The notes under the pieces: generated by a model
The model's input: the letters and a program-made list of their open reading frames with translations, nothing else
Told to the model about the DNA's origin: nothing
Database searches by the model: none
Position numbers and translations under genes: made by a program
From: Panulirus ornatus
Taxonomy: Eukaryota; Arthropoda; Malacostraca; Decapoda; Palinuridae
Length of the DNA: 64,000 nucleotides
Assembly (NCBI RefSeq): GCF_036320965.1
Contig: NC_092243.1
Coordinates: 207,501-271,500 of the forward strand
Direction: 5' to 3'
Part shown: piece after piece, positions 50,580 to 61,732 of the stretch
Position numbering within the stretch: position 1 is the first letter of the stretch
Layout: every line of letters begins with the position of its first letter

Positions 50580-52112
50580 AACGTAAGCACATATACATAC
50601 ATATACATATAAAAATACAGACATATACATATATACACATGTACATATTTATACTTGCTTGCCTTCATCCATTCTTAGCGCCATCCCGTCCCACAGGAAA
50701 CAGCGTCGCTACCTCTTGCTTCAGGAGAGTAGCGCCTGGAAGACATACAAAAAAGGCCACAATCGTTCACACTCACTCTCTACTTGTCATGTGCAATGCA
50801 CCGAACCACAGCACCCTATCCACATCCAGGCCCCCACATGGTTTACTCCCGACATTTCACATGCCCTGGTTCAGTCCGTTGACAGCACGTCGACCCCGGT
50901 ATACCACATCTTTCTAATTCACTCTGTTCCTTGCACGCGTCTCACCCTCCTGCATGTTCAGGTCCCGATCGCTCAAAATCTTTTTCACTCCATCCTTCCA
51001 CCTCCAATTTTGTCTCTCCCTTTTCTTTGTTCCCTCCACCTCTGACATATATCCTCTTTGTCAGTCTTACCTCACTCATTCTCTCCATATTCGTTCCGTA
51101 TGTCCAAACCATTTCAACACACTTTCTTCTGCTCTCTCAACCACACTCTTTTTATTTCCACGCATCGCTCGTACCCTTTCATTAGTTACTCGATCAAACC
51201 ACCTCACACCACATATTGTCCTCAAATAGCTCATTTCCAACACATCCACAACCCTATCTATAGCCCATACCTCGCAACCATGTAACATTGTTGGAACCAC
51301 TATTCATTCAAACATGCCCATTTTTCCTCTTCAAGATAACGTTCTCTTCTTCCACACATTCTTCATCGCTCCCAGAACCTTTGCCTCCTCCCGCACTCTG
51401 TGACTCACTTCCATGGTTCCATTCGCTGCTAAGTCCACTCCCATATATCTAAAACACTTCACTTCCTCCAATTTTTCTCCATTGAAACTTACATCCCAAT
51501 TAACTTGTCCCTAAACCCTACTGAACCTAATAACCTTATTCACATTTACTCTCAGTTTCTCCTTTCACACGCTTTTCATAACTCAGTCACCCATTTCTGC
51601 AGTTTCTCGTTCGAATCAGCCACCAGAGCTGTGTCATCGGCGAGCAATAACTGACTTACTTCCCAGGCCCTCTCATCCAGAACAGATCGCATTCTCGCTA
51701 CTCTTCCAAAACTCTTGCATTTACCTCCCGAAGCACCTTAGCCATGAACAAATTAGACAACCATGGGGTCATCATACACCCCTGCCGCAGACCGACTGGG
51801 AACCAATCACTTTCTTCTTTTCCTACTTGTGCACATGCCTTATATCCTTGGTAAAAACTTTTCACTGCTTCGAGCAGCTTACCTTCCACATCATTTGCAC
51901 TTAAGACCTTCCACAAAGCATCTCTATCAATTCTATCATAAGCCTTCTCCAGATCCATAAATGCTACATACAAATCCATCTTTTTTTCTACGAATTCTCA
52001 CACACTTTCTTCATAGCAAACACCTGATCCACGCATCCTCTACCGCTTCTGAAACCACACTGCTCCTCCCCAATTTGATGTTCCGTATATTCTTCACCCT
52101 CTCAATCAGTAC
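50580..52112 (-). mobile_element. RTE-like LINE, old diverged copy 14
   Basis: Minus strand. The 3' UTR resembles the long type (GTCGCTACCTC near 50,705-50,715). The C-terminus is traceable from 50,880, and the palm from FMDLEKAYDRIDRDALW (51,698-51,979) to 52,112, where (GT)n cuts it. Many more substitutions and frameshifts than in any other copy, so probably the oldest insertion of the family here. Confidence 0.75.
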
Positions 52113-52180
52113 ACACACGCACACGTGTGTGTGTGTGTGTGTGTATGTGTGTGTGTGTGTGAGTGTGAGTGTGTGTGGTA
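52113..52180. repeat. (AC)n and (GT)n tract
   Basis: Short AC stretch followed by imperfect GT, itself a small inverted repeat. Confidence 0.9.
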
Positions 52181-52852
52181 TATGTTACGTTCTGCCTCCA
52201 CCCCTTACACATTAAAGGGTGTATAATCAGCTCATAGGCCCATTACAACAGATAACTCTGAAATAACAGCTTTTGTTATCAGAGATTTGGGCTAGACACA
52301 GATTCCCTTACCATCTAGCTAACAGCTGACAGCCGTAATGATATACCTTCTTTTCCCTTCTTCTCAAGTTGGTAATATGCCAAAAATAGGTAAAAATCTA
52401 AAAAAAACTATATTTGTAATAGCACAATAAACATGGCTCTCTCGTAACATAAATCATACAATTCATTTTGATACATAGATCTCTCTCTATATTACTTTAC
52501 TTAACATCACTCTGGCAAATTCACCGGCCTTGATTATATAACATAAGGGTTTGAAATGACTAAGGTGTGTACAGATTACATTATACATTTTCCAAGAGCT
52601 TTGTATCACATCTTCCTCTTATGGTCATTCCTGAGAGAGATGCTTGACCTTGGCCTTCTTCCAGTTTCTATACAATTTCTCAAAGAAAACTGAATGAGAT
52701 GTAATGGGTAACTATGACATTTATGGGTAAATAGGAGAGATACCTGATGTAACTATTGGGTGATAGATACTTGGAAAAATAAAGCGACCACTTTGAGCAA
52801 TGTAAAATTGATCACACTTTATAGGGGATATTGTACACAAAACCCTTCTGAG
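52181..52852. other. Unassigned DNA
   Basis: Nothing recognised. Confidence 0.5.
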
Positions 52853-54052
52853 AAGTTTGCCCTCTTTTTCACCTCATGCACCTTTCTCTTGACCTCCTGC
52901 CTCTTTCTTTTATACATATCCCACTCATTTACATTTTTTCCCTGCAAAAATCGTCTAAATGCCTCTCTCTTCTCTTTCACTAATAATGTTACTTATTCAT
53001 CCCACCACTCGCTACCCTTTCTAATCTGCCCACCTCCCACGCTTCTCACGCCACAAGCATCTTTTGCGCAAGCCATCACTGCTTCCCTAAATACATCCCT
53101 TTCCTCTCCCACTCCCCTTACCTCCTTTGTTCTCACCTTTTTCCATTCTGTACTGAGTCTCTCCTGGTACTTCCTCACACAAGTCTTCTTCCCAAGCTCA
53201 CTTACTCTCACCACTCTCTTCACCCCAACATTCTCTCTTTTTTTCTGAAAACCTCTACAAATCTTCACCTTCGCCTCCACAAGATAATGATCAGACATCC
53301 CTCCAGTTGCACCTCTCAGCACATTAATATCCAAAAGTCTCTCTTTCGCGCGCCTATCAATTAAAACGTAATCCAGTAACGCTCTCTGGCCATCTCTCCT
53401 ACTTACATACGTATACTTATGTATATCTCTCTTTTTAAACCATGTATTCCCAATCACCAGTCCTTTTTCAGCACATAAATCTACAAGCTCTTCACCATTT
53501 CCAGTTACAACACTGAACACCCCATGTATACCAATTATTCCCTCAACTGCCACATTACTCACCGTCGCATTCAAATCACCCATCACTATAACCCGCTCTC
53601 TTGCATCAAAACCACTAACACACTCATTCAGCTGCTCCCAAAACACTTGCGTTTCATAATCTTTCTTCTCATGCCCAGGTGCATATGCACCAATAATCAC
53701 CCATCTCTCTCCATCAACATTCAATTTTACCCATATCAGTCTAGAATTTACTTTCTTACACTCTATCACATACTCCCACCACGCCTGTTTCATGAGTAGT
53801 GCTACTCCTTCCCTTGCTCTTGTCCTCTCACCAACCCCTGACTTTACTCCGAAGACATTCCCAAACCACTCTTCCCCTTTACCCTTGAACTTCGTTTCTC
53901 TCAGAGCCAAAACATCCAGGTTCCTTTCCTCAAACATACTACCTATCTCTCCCTTTTTCTCATCTTGGTTACATCGACACACATTTAGACACCCCAGTCT
54001 GAGCCTTCGAGGAGGATTTGCCATAGAGGAAAATTTGCCATAGAGGAAAATT
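52853..54052 (-). mobile_element. RTE-like LINE copy 15, 5' end with endonuclease, 3'-truncated
   Basis: Minus strand. The only copy in the window with the start of the endonuclease. It runs from about 54,024 to the linker (KEKREAFRRFLQGKN, about 52,980-52,930) and ends at 52,853 inside the VKKRA codons. Loss of the 3' end is unusual for a LINE and points to later deletion or recombination. Just upstream, GCCATAGAGGAAAATT occurs twice in tandem (54,020-54,052). Confidence 0.8.
52993..54024 (-). CDS. LINE APE-type endonuclease, N-terminal part of ORF
   Basis: Frame of about 344 residues from ATG at 54,024, chosen because RLRLGCLNVCR right after it is the usual start of such endonucleases. The upstream in-frame ATG at 54,141 adds residues with no family resemblance. 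Motifs in order: LNV with the metal-binding N, LALRETKFKGKG with catalytic E, GVALLMK, WVIIGAYAPG, VIVMGDLNATVSN, LLDYVLIDRR and MSDHYLVEAK. These cover the catalytic set of an APE-like nuclease. The frame stops at 52,993 (GAA TAA) before the polymerase, and no polymerase follows, so the gene is partial. Confidence 0.65.
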   Translation of the reverse strand: MANPPRRLRLGCLNVCRCNQDEKKGEIGSMFEERNLDVLALRETKFKGKGEEWFGNVFGVKSGVGERTRAREGVALLMKQAWWEYVIECKKVNSRLIWVKLNVDGERWVIIGAYAPGHEKKDYETQVFWEQLNECVSGFDARERVIVMGDLNATVSNVAVEGIIGIHGVFSVVTGNGEELVDLCAEKGLVIGNTWFKKRDIHKYTYVSRRDGQRALLDYVLIDRRAKERLLDINVLRGATGGMSDHYLVEAKVKICRGFQKKRENVGVKRVVRVSELGKKTCVRKYQERLSTEWKKVRTKEVRGVGEERDVFREAVMACAKDACGVRSVGGGQIRKGSEWWDE

Positions 54053-54836
54053 ATAGGTATAGTATGGCAAATGCTAACATAGAGCTGTACTGTACATAAC
54101 TCTGTAGTGCACCGGCCCGTGAGGTGCCACCATAAGGACAAGTATCAAGATTGATCTGTGTGTGGACGCGGTCTCTACGTTTCAGAGGCTCCGTTTGCAG
54201 TCCTCCCACGACTGTCAGAATATCTCGATTTATAGACTTGCACGGCTGTGTACACCATTAAGGCTCTAAGTATATATATGCTGTGTATATCATGACTGAT
54301 GACCATGTATATGACGTGTGTACTGTGATAATCACGTGTGTAGACATAAACCTGTATCAGCATAACGGTGTTCAGACATGTAACAATGTGTCCACCATTC
54401 TTCTATGACCCCGCGGGTACCTGGATCTCCCACGTTCAGTGCACATCAACGATCACTGTCAGGAGCTCAGGGCGACTGTACTCGTGCTGTGGAAGGCATA
54501 GAAACGCTCATTTTATGCAAATTACCCTCATATCATTCTATACCTCAGCCATCTAATGTACTGGAAAATCCCTCAGCATATTTACCGACGGGATATTACT
54601 CTGGTCTCCCGTTACCTGGGGTCCGCAATGTGTTTGGCCTACTTCAGGCAAGGCAAAACACTCAGATTAAGAGAAAAGTGCGGTACGTAAAGTTACTTAA
54701 AGCAGATGATGTAGCCTTCCTGAAGGATAAAGTACAGTATAAAGTACGTATATTCTGGGTCGGTCCTCAAACACCCGTCCCTCTGTTGACCACATCTTTA
54801 CGATTCGTCCAGCTGGACACATCCGGAATGAACTGC
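54053..54836. other. Unassigned DNA upstream of the LINE 5' end
   Basis: May include LINE 5' UTR next to 54,052, but no other copy is available for comparison. Nothing else recognised. Confidence 0.4.
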
Positions 54837-55001
54837 CAGTTCCCTGTCATCAACTTTCAGTTTCTTGGTTACATCTACCAGTTTACTGTCATTAACTTCC
54901 AGTTTCCTGGTTACATCTACCAGTTCCCTGACATTAACGACCTGTTCTGTGGCATCAATATTCAGTTTCCTAGCATCAGATACCGTTTCCCATTTAGAAC
55001 G
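54837..55001. repeat. 21-bp minisatellite, about eight units
   Basis: Units alternate between CAGTTCCCTGTCATCAACTT and CAGTTTCTTGGTTACATCTA types, giving a 42-bp higher-order period. The length is a multiple of three and stays open on both strands: plus reads QFPVINF/QFLGYIY heptads, minus reads KLEVNDS/KLVDVTK heptads. No sign that it is expressed. Confidence 0.8.
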
Positions 55002-55105
55002 GTGATTATGAGACATGAGTTAAAATGTGAACATGGACATTGTTACAGACGACTTTCTTAGCATAAAGTGAAAAATTATCTTATTCAGTGTGATGTTGCA
55101 AAATG

Positions 55106-55109
<4 letters not shown>

Positions 55110-55146
<37 letters not shown>
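55110..55146. repeat. (TA)n microsatellite
   Basis: Next to the A-run of LINE copy 16. Confidence 0.9.
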
Positions 55147-55164
<18 letters not shown>

Positions 55165-57038
55165 TTTTGCTTTGTTGCTGTCTCCCGCGTTTGCGAGGTA
55201 GCGCAAGGAAACAGACGAAAGAAATGGCCCAACCCACCCCCATACACATGTATATACATACGTCCACACACGCAAATATACATACCTACACAGCTTTCCA
55301 TGGTTTACCCCAGACGCCTCACATGCCTTGATTCAATCACTGACAGCACGTCAACCCCGGTATGCCACATCGCTCCAATTCACTCTATTCCTTGCCCTCC
55401 TTTCACCCTCCTGCATGTTCAGGCCCCGATCACACAAAATCTTTTTCACTCCATCTTTCCACCTCCAATTTGGTCTCCCACTTCTCCTCGTTCCCTCCAC
55501 CTCCGACACATATATTCTCTTGGTCAATCTTTCCTCACTCATTCTCTCCATGTGCCCGAACCATTTCAAAACACCCTCTTCTGCTCTCTCAACCACGCTC
55601 TTTTTATTTCCACACATCTCTCTTACCCTTACGTTACTTACTCGATCAAACCACCTCACACCACATATTGTCCTCAAACATCTCATTTCCAGCACATCCA
55701 TCCTCCTGCGCACAACTCTATCCATAGCCCACGTCTCGCAACCATACAACATTGTTGGAACCACTATTCCTTCAAACATACCCATTTTTGCTTTCCGAGA
55801 TAATGTTCTCGACTTCCACACATTCTTCAAGGCTCCCAGAATTTTCGCCCCCTCCCCCACCCTATGATCCCCTTCCGCTTCCATGGTTCCATCCGCTGCC
55901 AGATCCACTCCCAGATATCTAAAACACTTCACTTCCTCCAGTTTTTCTCCATTCAAACTCACCTCCCAATTGACTTGACCCTCAACCCTACTGTACCTAA
56001 TAACCTTGCTCTTATTCACATTTACACTTAACTTTCTTCTTTCACACACTTTACCAAACTCAGTCACCAGCTTCTGCAGTTTCTCACATGAATCAGCCAC
56101 CAGCGCTGTATCATCAGCGAACAACAACTGACTCACTTCCCAAGCTCTCTCATCCCCAACAGACTTCATACTTGCCCCTCTTTCCAAAACTCTTGCATTC
56201 ACCTCCCTAACAACCCCATCCATAAACAAATTAAACAACCATGGAGACATCACACACCCCTGCCGCAAACCTACATTCACTGAGAACCAATCACTTTCCT
56301 CTCTTCCTACACGTACACATGCCTTACATCCTCGATAAAAACTTTTCACTGCTTCTAACAACTTGCCTCCCACACCATATATTCTTAATACCTTCCACAG
56401 AGCATCTCTATCAACTCTATCATATGCCTTCTCCAGATCCATAAATGCTACATACAAATCCATTTGCTTTTCTAAGTATTTCTCACATACATTCTTCAAA
56501 GCAAACACCTGATCCACACATCCTCTACCACTTCTGAAACCACACTGCTCTTCCCCAATCTGATGCTGTGTACATGCCTTCACCCTCTCAATCAATACCC
56601 TCCCATATGATTTCCCAGGAATACTCAACAACCTTATACCTCTGTAATTTGAGCACTCACTCTTATCCCCTTTTCCTTTGTGCAATGGCACTATGCACGC
56701 ATTCCGCCAATCCTCAGGCACCTCACCATGAGTCATACATACATTAAATAACCTTACCAACGAGTCAACAATACAGTCACCCCCTTTTTTAATAAATTCC
56801 ACTGCAATACCATCCAAACCTGCTGCCTTGCCGGCTTTCATCTTCCGCAAAGCTTTTACTACCTCTTCTCTGTTTACCAAATCATCTTCTCTAACCCTCT
56901 CACTTTGCACACCACCTCGACCAAAACACCCTATATCTGCCACTCTATCATCAAACACATTCAACAAACCTTCAAAATACTCACTCCATCTCCTTCTCAC
57001 ATCACCACTACTTGTTATCACCTCCCCATTTGCGCCCT
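55147..57038 (-). mobile_element. RTE-like LINE, 5'-truncated, copy 16 (best-preserved polymerase)
   Basis: Minus strand from the GANGEVITSSGDVRRRW codons to the short 3' UTR and A-run (T at 55,147-55,168). One uninterrupted frame. At the 5' side it is joined directly, without (TA)n, to the tail of a SINE-like repeat. Confidence 0.85.
55351..57021 (-). CDS. LINE reverse transcriptase and C-terminus, intact frame
   Basis: 556 residues with no stop. In order: KMKAGKAAGLDGI (about 60-72), HKGKGDKSECSNYRGIRLL (about 114-132), GFRSGRGCVDQ (161-171), FMDLEKAYDRVD (193-204), VGLRQGCVMSPWLFNLFMDG (250-269), LLFADDTALV (299-308), CFRYLGVDL (366-374), then the C-terminal GVRWFDRVSNVRVREMCG and GRPNWRWKDGVKKIL, ending YRG and TGA. 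Both catalytic aspartate motifs are present. It synthesises cDNA at the nicked target in LINE retrotransposition. The endonuclease is missing and the first ATG is internal, so this copy cannot move by itself. Confidence 0.75.
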   Translation of the reverse strand: MITSSGDVRRRWSEYFEGLLNVFDDRVADIGCFGRGGVQSERVREDDLVNREEVVKALRKMKAGKAAGLDGIAVEFIKKGGDCIVDSLVRLFNVCMTHGEVPEDWRNACIVPLHKGKGDKSECSNYRGIRLLSIPGKSYGRVLIERVKACTQHQIGEEQCGFRSGRGCVDQVFALKNVCEKYLEKQMDLYVAFMDLEKAYDRVDRDALWKVLRIYGVGGKLLEAVKSFYRGCKACVRVGREESDWFSVNVGLRQGCVMSPWLFNLFMDGVVREVNARVLERGASMKSVGDERAWEVSQLLFADDTALVADSCEKLQKLVTEFGKVCERRKLSVNVNKSKVIRYSRVEGQVNWEVSLNGEKLEEVKCFRYLGVDLAADGTMEAEGDHRVGEGAKILGALKNVWKSRTLSRKAKMGMFEGIVVPTMLYGCETWAMDRVVRRRMDVLEMRCLRTICGVRWFDRVSNVRVREMCGNKKSVVERAEEGVLKWFGHMERMSEERLTKRIYVSEVEGTRRSGRPNWRWKDGVKKILCDRGLNMQEGERRARNRVNWSDVAYRG

Positions 57039-57228
57039 TTTTTTATACTATTCGCCATTTCCCGCGATAGCGAGGTAGAGTACTAGGCCTTTAAGGGAAT
57101 ATCCTCACCTGGTCACCTTCTCTGTTCCTTCTTTTGGAAAATTAAAAAGAAAACGAGAGGGGAGGATTTCCAGCCCTCCGCTCCCTTCCCTTTTAGTCGC
57201 CTTGTACGACACGCAGGGAATACGTGGT
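57039..57228 (-). mobile_element. SINE-like structured repeat, copy 11 (5'-truncated)
   Basis: Body from ACTATTCGCC at 57,048 to AATACGTGG near 57,228, so the usual first 35 bp are absent. About 10 bp are also missing around GGTAGAGTACTAGGCC. Confidence 0.7.
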
Positions 57229-57248
57229 GCCCCGTCACTAAACCCACT

Positions 57249-57826
<578 letters not shown>

Positions 57827-57962
57827 AGAAACGACTCAGTTTATCGACCAGTCTCGAGGGGATGATGAATACCTGGGTTGGGTGTAGGACGATTGCCACC
57901 CCCATGTGGGTCCAACCCCTGGCTGGCCGCGATGACTGCTGTTCAGTTACACTAACCACGTG
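57827..57962 (-). mobile_element. tRNA-derived SINE, copy 2 (same family as 23,262-23,404)
   Basis: Minus strand: A-box-like GTGGTTAGTGTAACTGA, B-box-like GGGGTTGGACCCA (C and A of GTTCGA changed), then CTACACCCAACCC and CGAGACTGGTCGATAAA. Aligns along its length with the copy at 23,262, including the tRNA-like head and the body. Confidence 0.65.
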
Positions 57963-57965
57963 TGT

Positions 57966-58022
<57 letters not shown>
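57963..58022. repeat. (GT)n microsatellite
   Basis: About 30 units beside the SINE head. Confidence 0.95.
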
Positions 58023-58025
<3 letters not shown>

Positions 58026-58170
58026 ACGTGATTTTAGTTACGTAAACACGATATTGAAAATGATGTTCATTTAGAATTTGGCCTTCCAGTACTAACATTA
58101 CCATAGTTTTCAGTGATAATCCTTTGCGTCGAAGTGGACAGCACTTTAACAAAAGCAGAGGTGGGAGGTA
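58023..58170. other. Short unassigned DNA
   Basis: Nothing recognised. Confidence 0.5.
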
Positions 58171-58174
58171 GGGT

Positions 58175-58206
<32 letters not shown>

Positions 58207-58600
58207 GTGAGGCTTGGGTGGGGTGGGAGGACGGTGAAGTGGGGCGGAGTGATGCTAGGGTGAGAAGAGATGAGGGAGTGATGAGAGGGAGGAGGGATCG
58301 TCGGGGTAGGGGTGACGAGGGAGGAGGGAACGATAGGAGTGGGAAGGAAGGAGGAATCGTAGAGTAGGGGGAGGGAGAGTAATCATGAGATGGGGATGGA
58401 GGAGGGTGGGTATTGTTTAAGGAAGGGAAAATGATAGTCGGGTGTGGAGAGAGGAGGGAACGCCAGGTTGTGGGAATGATTCTGGAATATGGCGGAGAAA
58501 GGAGTGGTAGGGGCAGAGGGAGCAGTGCTATGCTGGGGAGGGGAGAGGAAAGCTGCGAGGGGAGGGGAAGGTTCACGGGAGATAGCTCTTCATCAGATTG
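58171..58600. repeat. G-run and purine-rich tract
   Basis: A G-run of about 28 bases (58,178-58,205) is followed by about 400 bp that is strongly purine-rich on the plus strand, with many GGAGGGA words. It can form G-quadruplex or triplex structures. Confidence 0.75.
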
Positions 58601-59485
58601 AGGGACGACTCTTTCCGTCCTCCTGATGTGGAAGTGGCTAGGTAACTTAATAAAACATGCACTTAATTGCCTTGCAGAGGGTCGGCCTATATGTTGATGA
58701 AGCAAGGGAGAGTGAGTCTAATGTGTTTCAGGGGAGTGAAGGGATATTGAGGCTAGTGGCGTCTCACGGGAGGGAAGGAAGATTGAAGTTAGCGTTCATA
58801 GACGGGAAGGGAGAGTGCAGTTAGGGTGTTGCGTAAATATGCAGAGAAAGTAAGGCTAGTTTGTGGCATGAAAGGGAACGGAGAGTAAGGTGAATATGCT
58901 GTACGGGAGGAGAGGGAGGGTGAAGTTAGTGTCCTGAACGGGTATTTCTCGTATGCAGTAGTGAGATAGAGCATCATATATGATATGGGGTTGAGGATGA
59001 TGCTAAGGTGCTGTTGAGAGGTGGAGGAGCAATATTTACTGTGTGGTGGTGGAATGATAATTAAAAGTGGAGTGCCACTATTTATGGTATACAAAGAGGG
59101 AGGATGGTGAGGTAGTGAGGAACGATAGGGGAAACGTGTGCGTGATAAGGGTGAAGGGGAAGACTACTGAGCTGGAAGATGAAGTTACATATTGTTACAA
59201 CGATAGGCTAATAAGAAATGTTGATGGTTATTGGGGAAGATGGATAGTCCCTTGTGAGGGTAGGTTCAGGGGAAGTATTAATGAATTTTGAGGGAGGATG
59301 GTAAGTAGCAAGGAAGGTTTAAGAGACAATTTCTCTGGTAAGTAGGTACCGTAGTGAATGAGGGCCGAGGGCTAGTATTTATACTCCTACATTTCGGAAG
59401 GGGTGATCGCAAGTGTCAAGTGAGGGGAGGCGAGGAGAATGTCACATCAAAGGTCAGCAAGTGTATAACTATAAAATCTTAAGTA
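58601..59485. repeat. Degenerate G-rich tandem sequence
   Basis: 58,700-58,950 repeats variants of GGGAGGGAGAGTGAAGTTAG at intervals of about 40-60 bp. The rest is purine-rich without clear periodicity. No gene recognised. Confidence 0.5.
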
Positions 59486-59539
59486 CCTCAGTGGCGGGAA
59501 GAGGTGGGGAGATCAGATAGGATATTTTTGTCATTGGCT

Positions 59540-59745
59540 GGAGGAGTTGTAGGGAATGGATGGGACCTCCGTCTTTGTGGAGGAGGAGGTGGGTGCTTTG
59601 GTTGGGACCTCTGCCTCAATAGCAGGATGAGGTTGGTGCTTAAGACAGGACGTTTGTCTCGGTGTAGTAGGTGGAGGATGTTCCTGAAGGGAGGGTCTGT
59701 CTCAGTAGGGAGAGGAGGTGGGTACTGTGATTGGGTTATAACGGT
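59540..59745. repeat. Degenerate minisatellite, about 55-bp unit
   Basis: About four units of the pattern GGGACCTCTGTCTC..TAG..GGAGGAGGTGGGTGCT. Confidence 0.55.
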
Positions 59746-60294
59746 ATACATTTCGATTTTGACTGATTTTTGTCACAATTGCAGTTAGGTTTTTGTGCAC
59801 TCCTACCCATCCTGTGTGTGGTGCCGCAAAAGAGGATACAGAATGCACAAAAGGTTCATGGACTGGCCGAGCTTATGATTGAAATACATTATAGGTTACA
59901 TAGTGAAAAAAGTGTCGACATGGTTTGGGGAGCACAGTGAATGATTGGGTAATTTTCATGGCATGTGAAGTTTGCAACAGTTGAACAACAGTGATTGAAT
60001 TACGTATCAATATAGATAAGAAAAGAACTACTTACAATAAGCAAAGTTATGATACATTTCAAGTATCTGAGGTAGACTATTGTTATGAATGAAATGCTTG
60101 CATATATCTTGTAATGTATGGCAAGTATCATCTCTAAACTCCAAGATGTAGGAATTACTTTCTTGGCTAAGTTAACATTTGGTCTGTTCACTATCAACTG
60201 GAGGGGCAAACTGCCATGAGTACTGCAGCCCTGCCTAAATCGGTCGACAACAACATCGAGGTGTCTAGTAATGCTGTTGGTGGAACCGTATATT
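59746..60294. other. Unassigned DNA
   Basis: Nothing recognised. Confidence 0.5.

Positions 60295-60357
<63 letters not shown>
60295..60357. repeat. (TA)n microsatellite
   Basis: Flanks the tail of a SINE-like copy. Confidence 0.95.
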
Positions 60358-60376
<19 letters not shown>

Positions 60377-60613
60377 ATACTATTCGCTATTTCCCGCGAT
60401 AGCGAGGTAGCGTTAAGAACAGAGGACTGGGCCTTTGAGGGAATATCCTCACCTGGACCTCTTCTCTGTTCCTTCTTTTGGGAAAAAAAAAAAAAAAAAA
60501 AAAAAAAAAACGAGAGGGGAGGATTTCCAGCCCCCCGCTCCCTTCCCTTTTAGTCGCCTTCTACGACACGCAGGGAATACGTGGGAAGTATTCTTTTATC
60601 CCCTATCCCCAGG

Positions 60614-60615
<2 letters not shown>
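60358..60615 (-). mobile_element. SINE-like structured repeat, copy 12
   Basis: Full-length, T-run 60,358-60,375, internal A-run expanded to about 25 bases (60,484-60,510). Confidence 0.75.
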
Positions 60616-60683
<68 letters not shown>

Positions 60684-60684
60684 G
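60616..60684. repeat. (TA)n microsatellite
   Basis: Between two SINE-like copies in the same orientation. Confidence 0.95.
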
Positions 60685-60912
60685 GTTTTTTCTTTTTTCA
60701 TATATATTCGCTATTTCCCGAGTTAGCGAGGTAGCGTTAAGAACAGAGGACTGAGTCTTAGAGGGAATATCCTCACTTGGCCCCCTTCTCTGTTCCTTCT
60801 TTTGGAAAATTAAAAACGAGAGGGGAGGATTTTCAGCCCCCTGCTCCCTCCCCTTTCAGTCGCCTTCTACAAGGAAAGGATGCGTGGGAAGTATTCTTTC
60901 TCCCCCATCCTT

Positions 60913-60917
<5 letters not shown>
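60685..60917 (-). mobile_element. SINE-like structured repeat, copy 13
   Basis: Full-length, more diverged. The 5' end reads ATCCCTAAGGATGGGG, which still allows ATCC/GGAT pairing. Confidence 0.7.

Positions 60918-60976
<59 letters not shown>
60918..60976. repeat. (TA)n microsatellite
   Basis: Between a SINE-like 5' end and a Penelope-like 3' end. Confidence 0.95.
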
Positions 60977-61045
60977 TGGAAAGGATCACAATTTCGCGCG
61001 TGATCAAGTATATTTCTATGAGTCCACGGGGAAAATGAAACGACA

Positions 61046-61091
61046 AGTTCACAAGTGCACTTTCGTGTAAGCATCACATCATCAGGGGAGA
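61046..61091 (-). ncRNA. Hammerhead-ribozyme-like motif (family A)
   Basis: CTGATGA, extra T, GTG/CAC stem II with a changed loop (ATGCTTA), GAAA, AGTGCACT, T. The closing stem I strand is GTGA instead of GGGA, so one pair is lost. Confidence 0.55.
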
Positions 61092-61226
61092 TGCGAGAAA
61101 GAATTATAAGTCAGTTGATATACAACGAAGAAACGTAGCTAGGACGCCATTTAGTAAACAAGTGATTGTCCAAGACAGACAACGAGCGTATCATAAACTT
61201 ATTATGTGGACAAGAAGGGGAATGGT

Positions 61227-61505
61227 TTACAAATTTTTATCAACAATAAAGGTATTCAATTTGTATAGACCTTTACTAATATTAAGGTTATAATTCTTTG
61301 TGTATTTGATAGTAGAAGATTCAATGATATATCTCGTGGTACTAGATTTAGAGTTAATAACTGAGATGGCATTATTCCAGTCAGTACAATGATCATAGTT
61401 TTTAACGTGATTAAACAAGGCATTTGGTTCTTGTCCTGTTCTTATACTATATTTATATTGTTTAAGTCTAACGGAAATATCCTTACCAGTCTGTCCAACA
61501 TAATA
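61227..61505 (-). pseudogene. Penelope-like GIY-YIG C-terminus, open fragment
   Basis: About 92 residues in one frame: YYVGQTGKDISVRLKQYKY (second half of the GIY-YIG motif), HVKNYDHCTDWNNA, ISVINS, KYTKNYNLNIS and FIVDKNL, then TAA. Truncated before the first half of the motif. The same order is seen at 19,508-19,915 and, frameshifted, at 2,920-3,150. Confidence 0.75.
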
Positions 61506-61559
61506 CGTTTATGCTTTTGGGAACTTATCGTGTTTCATTTTCCCTGTGGAATCATAGGA

Positions 61560-61560
<1 letters not shown>

Positions 61561-61576
<16 letters not shown>
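61561..61576. repeat. (TA)n short tract
   Basis: About eight units. Confidence 0.8.
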
Positions 61577-61592
<16 letters not shown>

Positions 61593-61716
61593 TTTTCCAA
61601 AAGAAGGAACAGAGAAGAGGTCCAGGTGAGGATATTCCCTCAACGGCCCAGTCCTCTGTTCTTAATGCTACCTCGCTATCGCGGGAAATAGCGAATAGTA
61701 TGAAAAAAAAAAAAAA
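61577..61716 (+). mobile_element. SINE-like structured repeat, copy 14 (5'-truncated)
   Basis: Starts at the internal T-run (61,577-61,596) and runs to GGCGAATAGTATG and an A-run. Confidence 0.7.
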
Positions 61717-61732
61717 ATATATATATATATAT
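61717..61732. repeat. (TA)n short tract
   Basis: Centre of a fourth tail-to-tail SINE-like pair. Confidence 0.8.

Larger units (their letters stand above)
60977..61560 (-). mobile_element. Penelope-like element, C-terminal third (family A), copy 5
   Basis: Minus strand from 61,505 to 60,977: end of the GIY-YIG domain, C-terminal region, 3' UTR with hammerhead-like motif, and the GATCACGCGCGAAATTGTGA end. At 61,513-61,558 a short plus-strand piece of the same 3' UTR (GGGAACTTATCGTGTTTCA onward) makes the outer ends inverted. Best-preserved family-A coding piece in the window. Confidence 0.8.
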
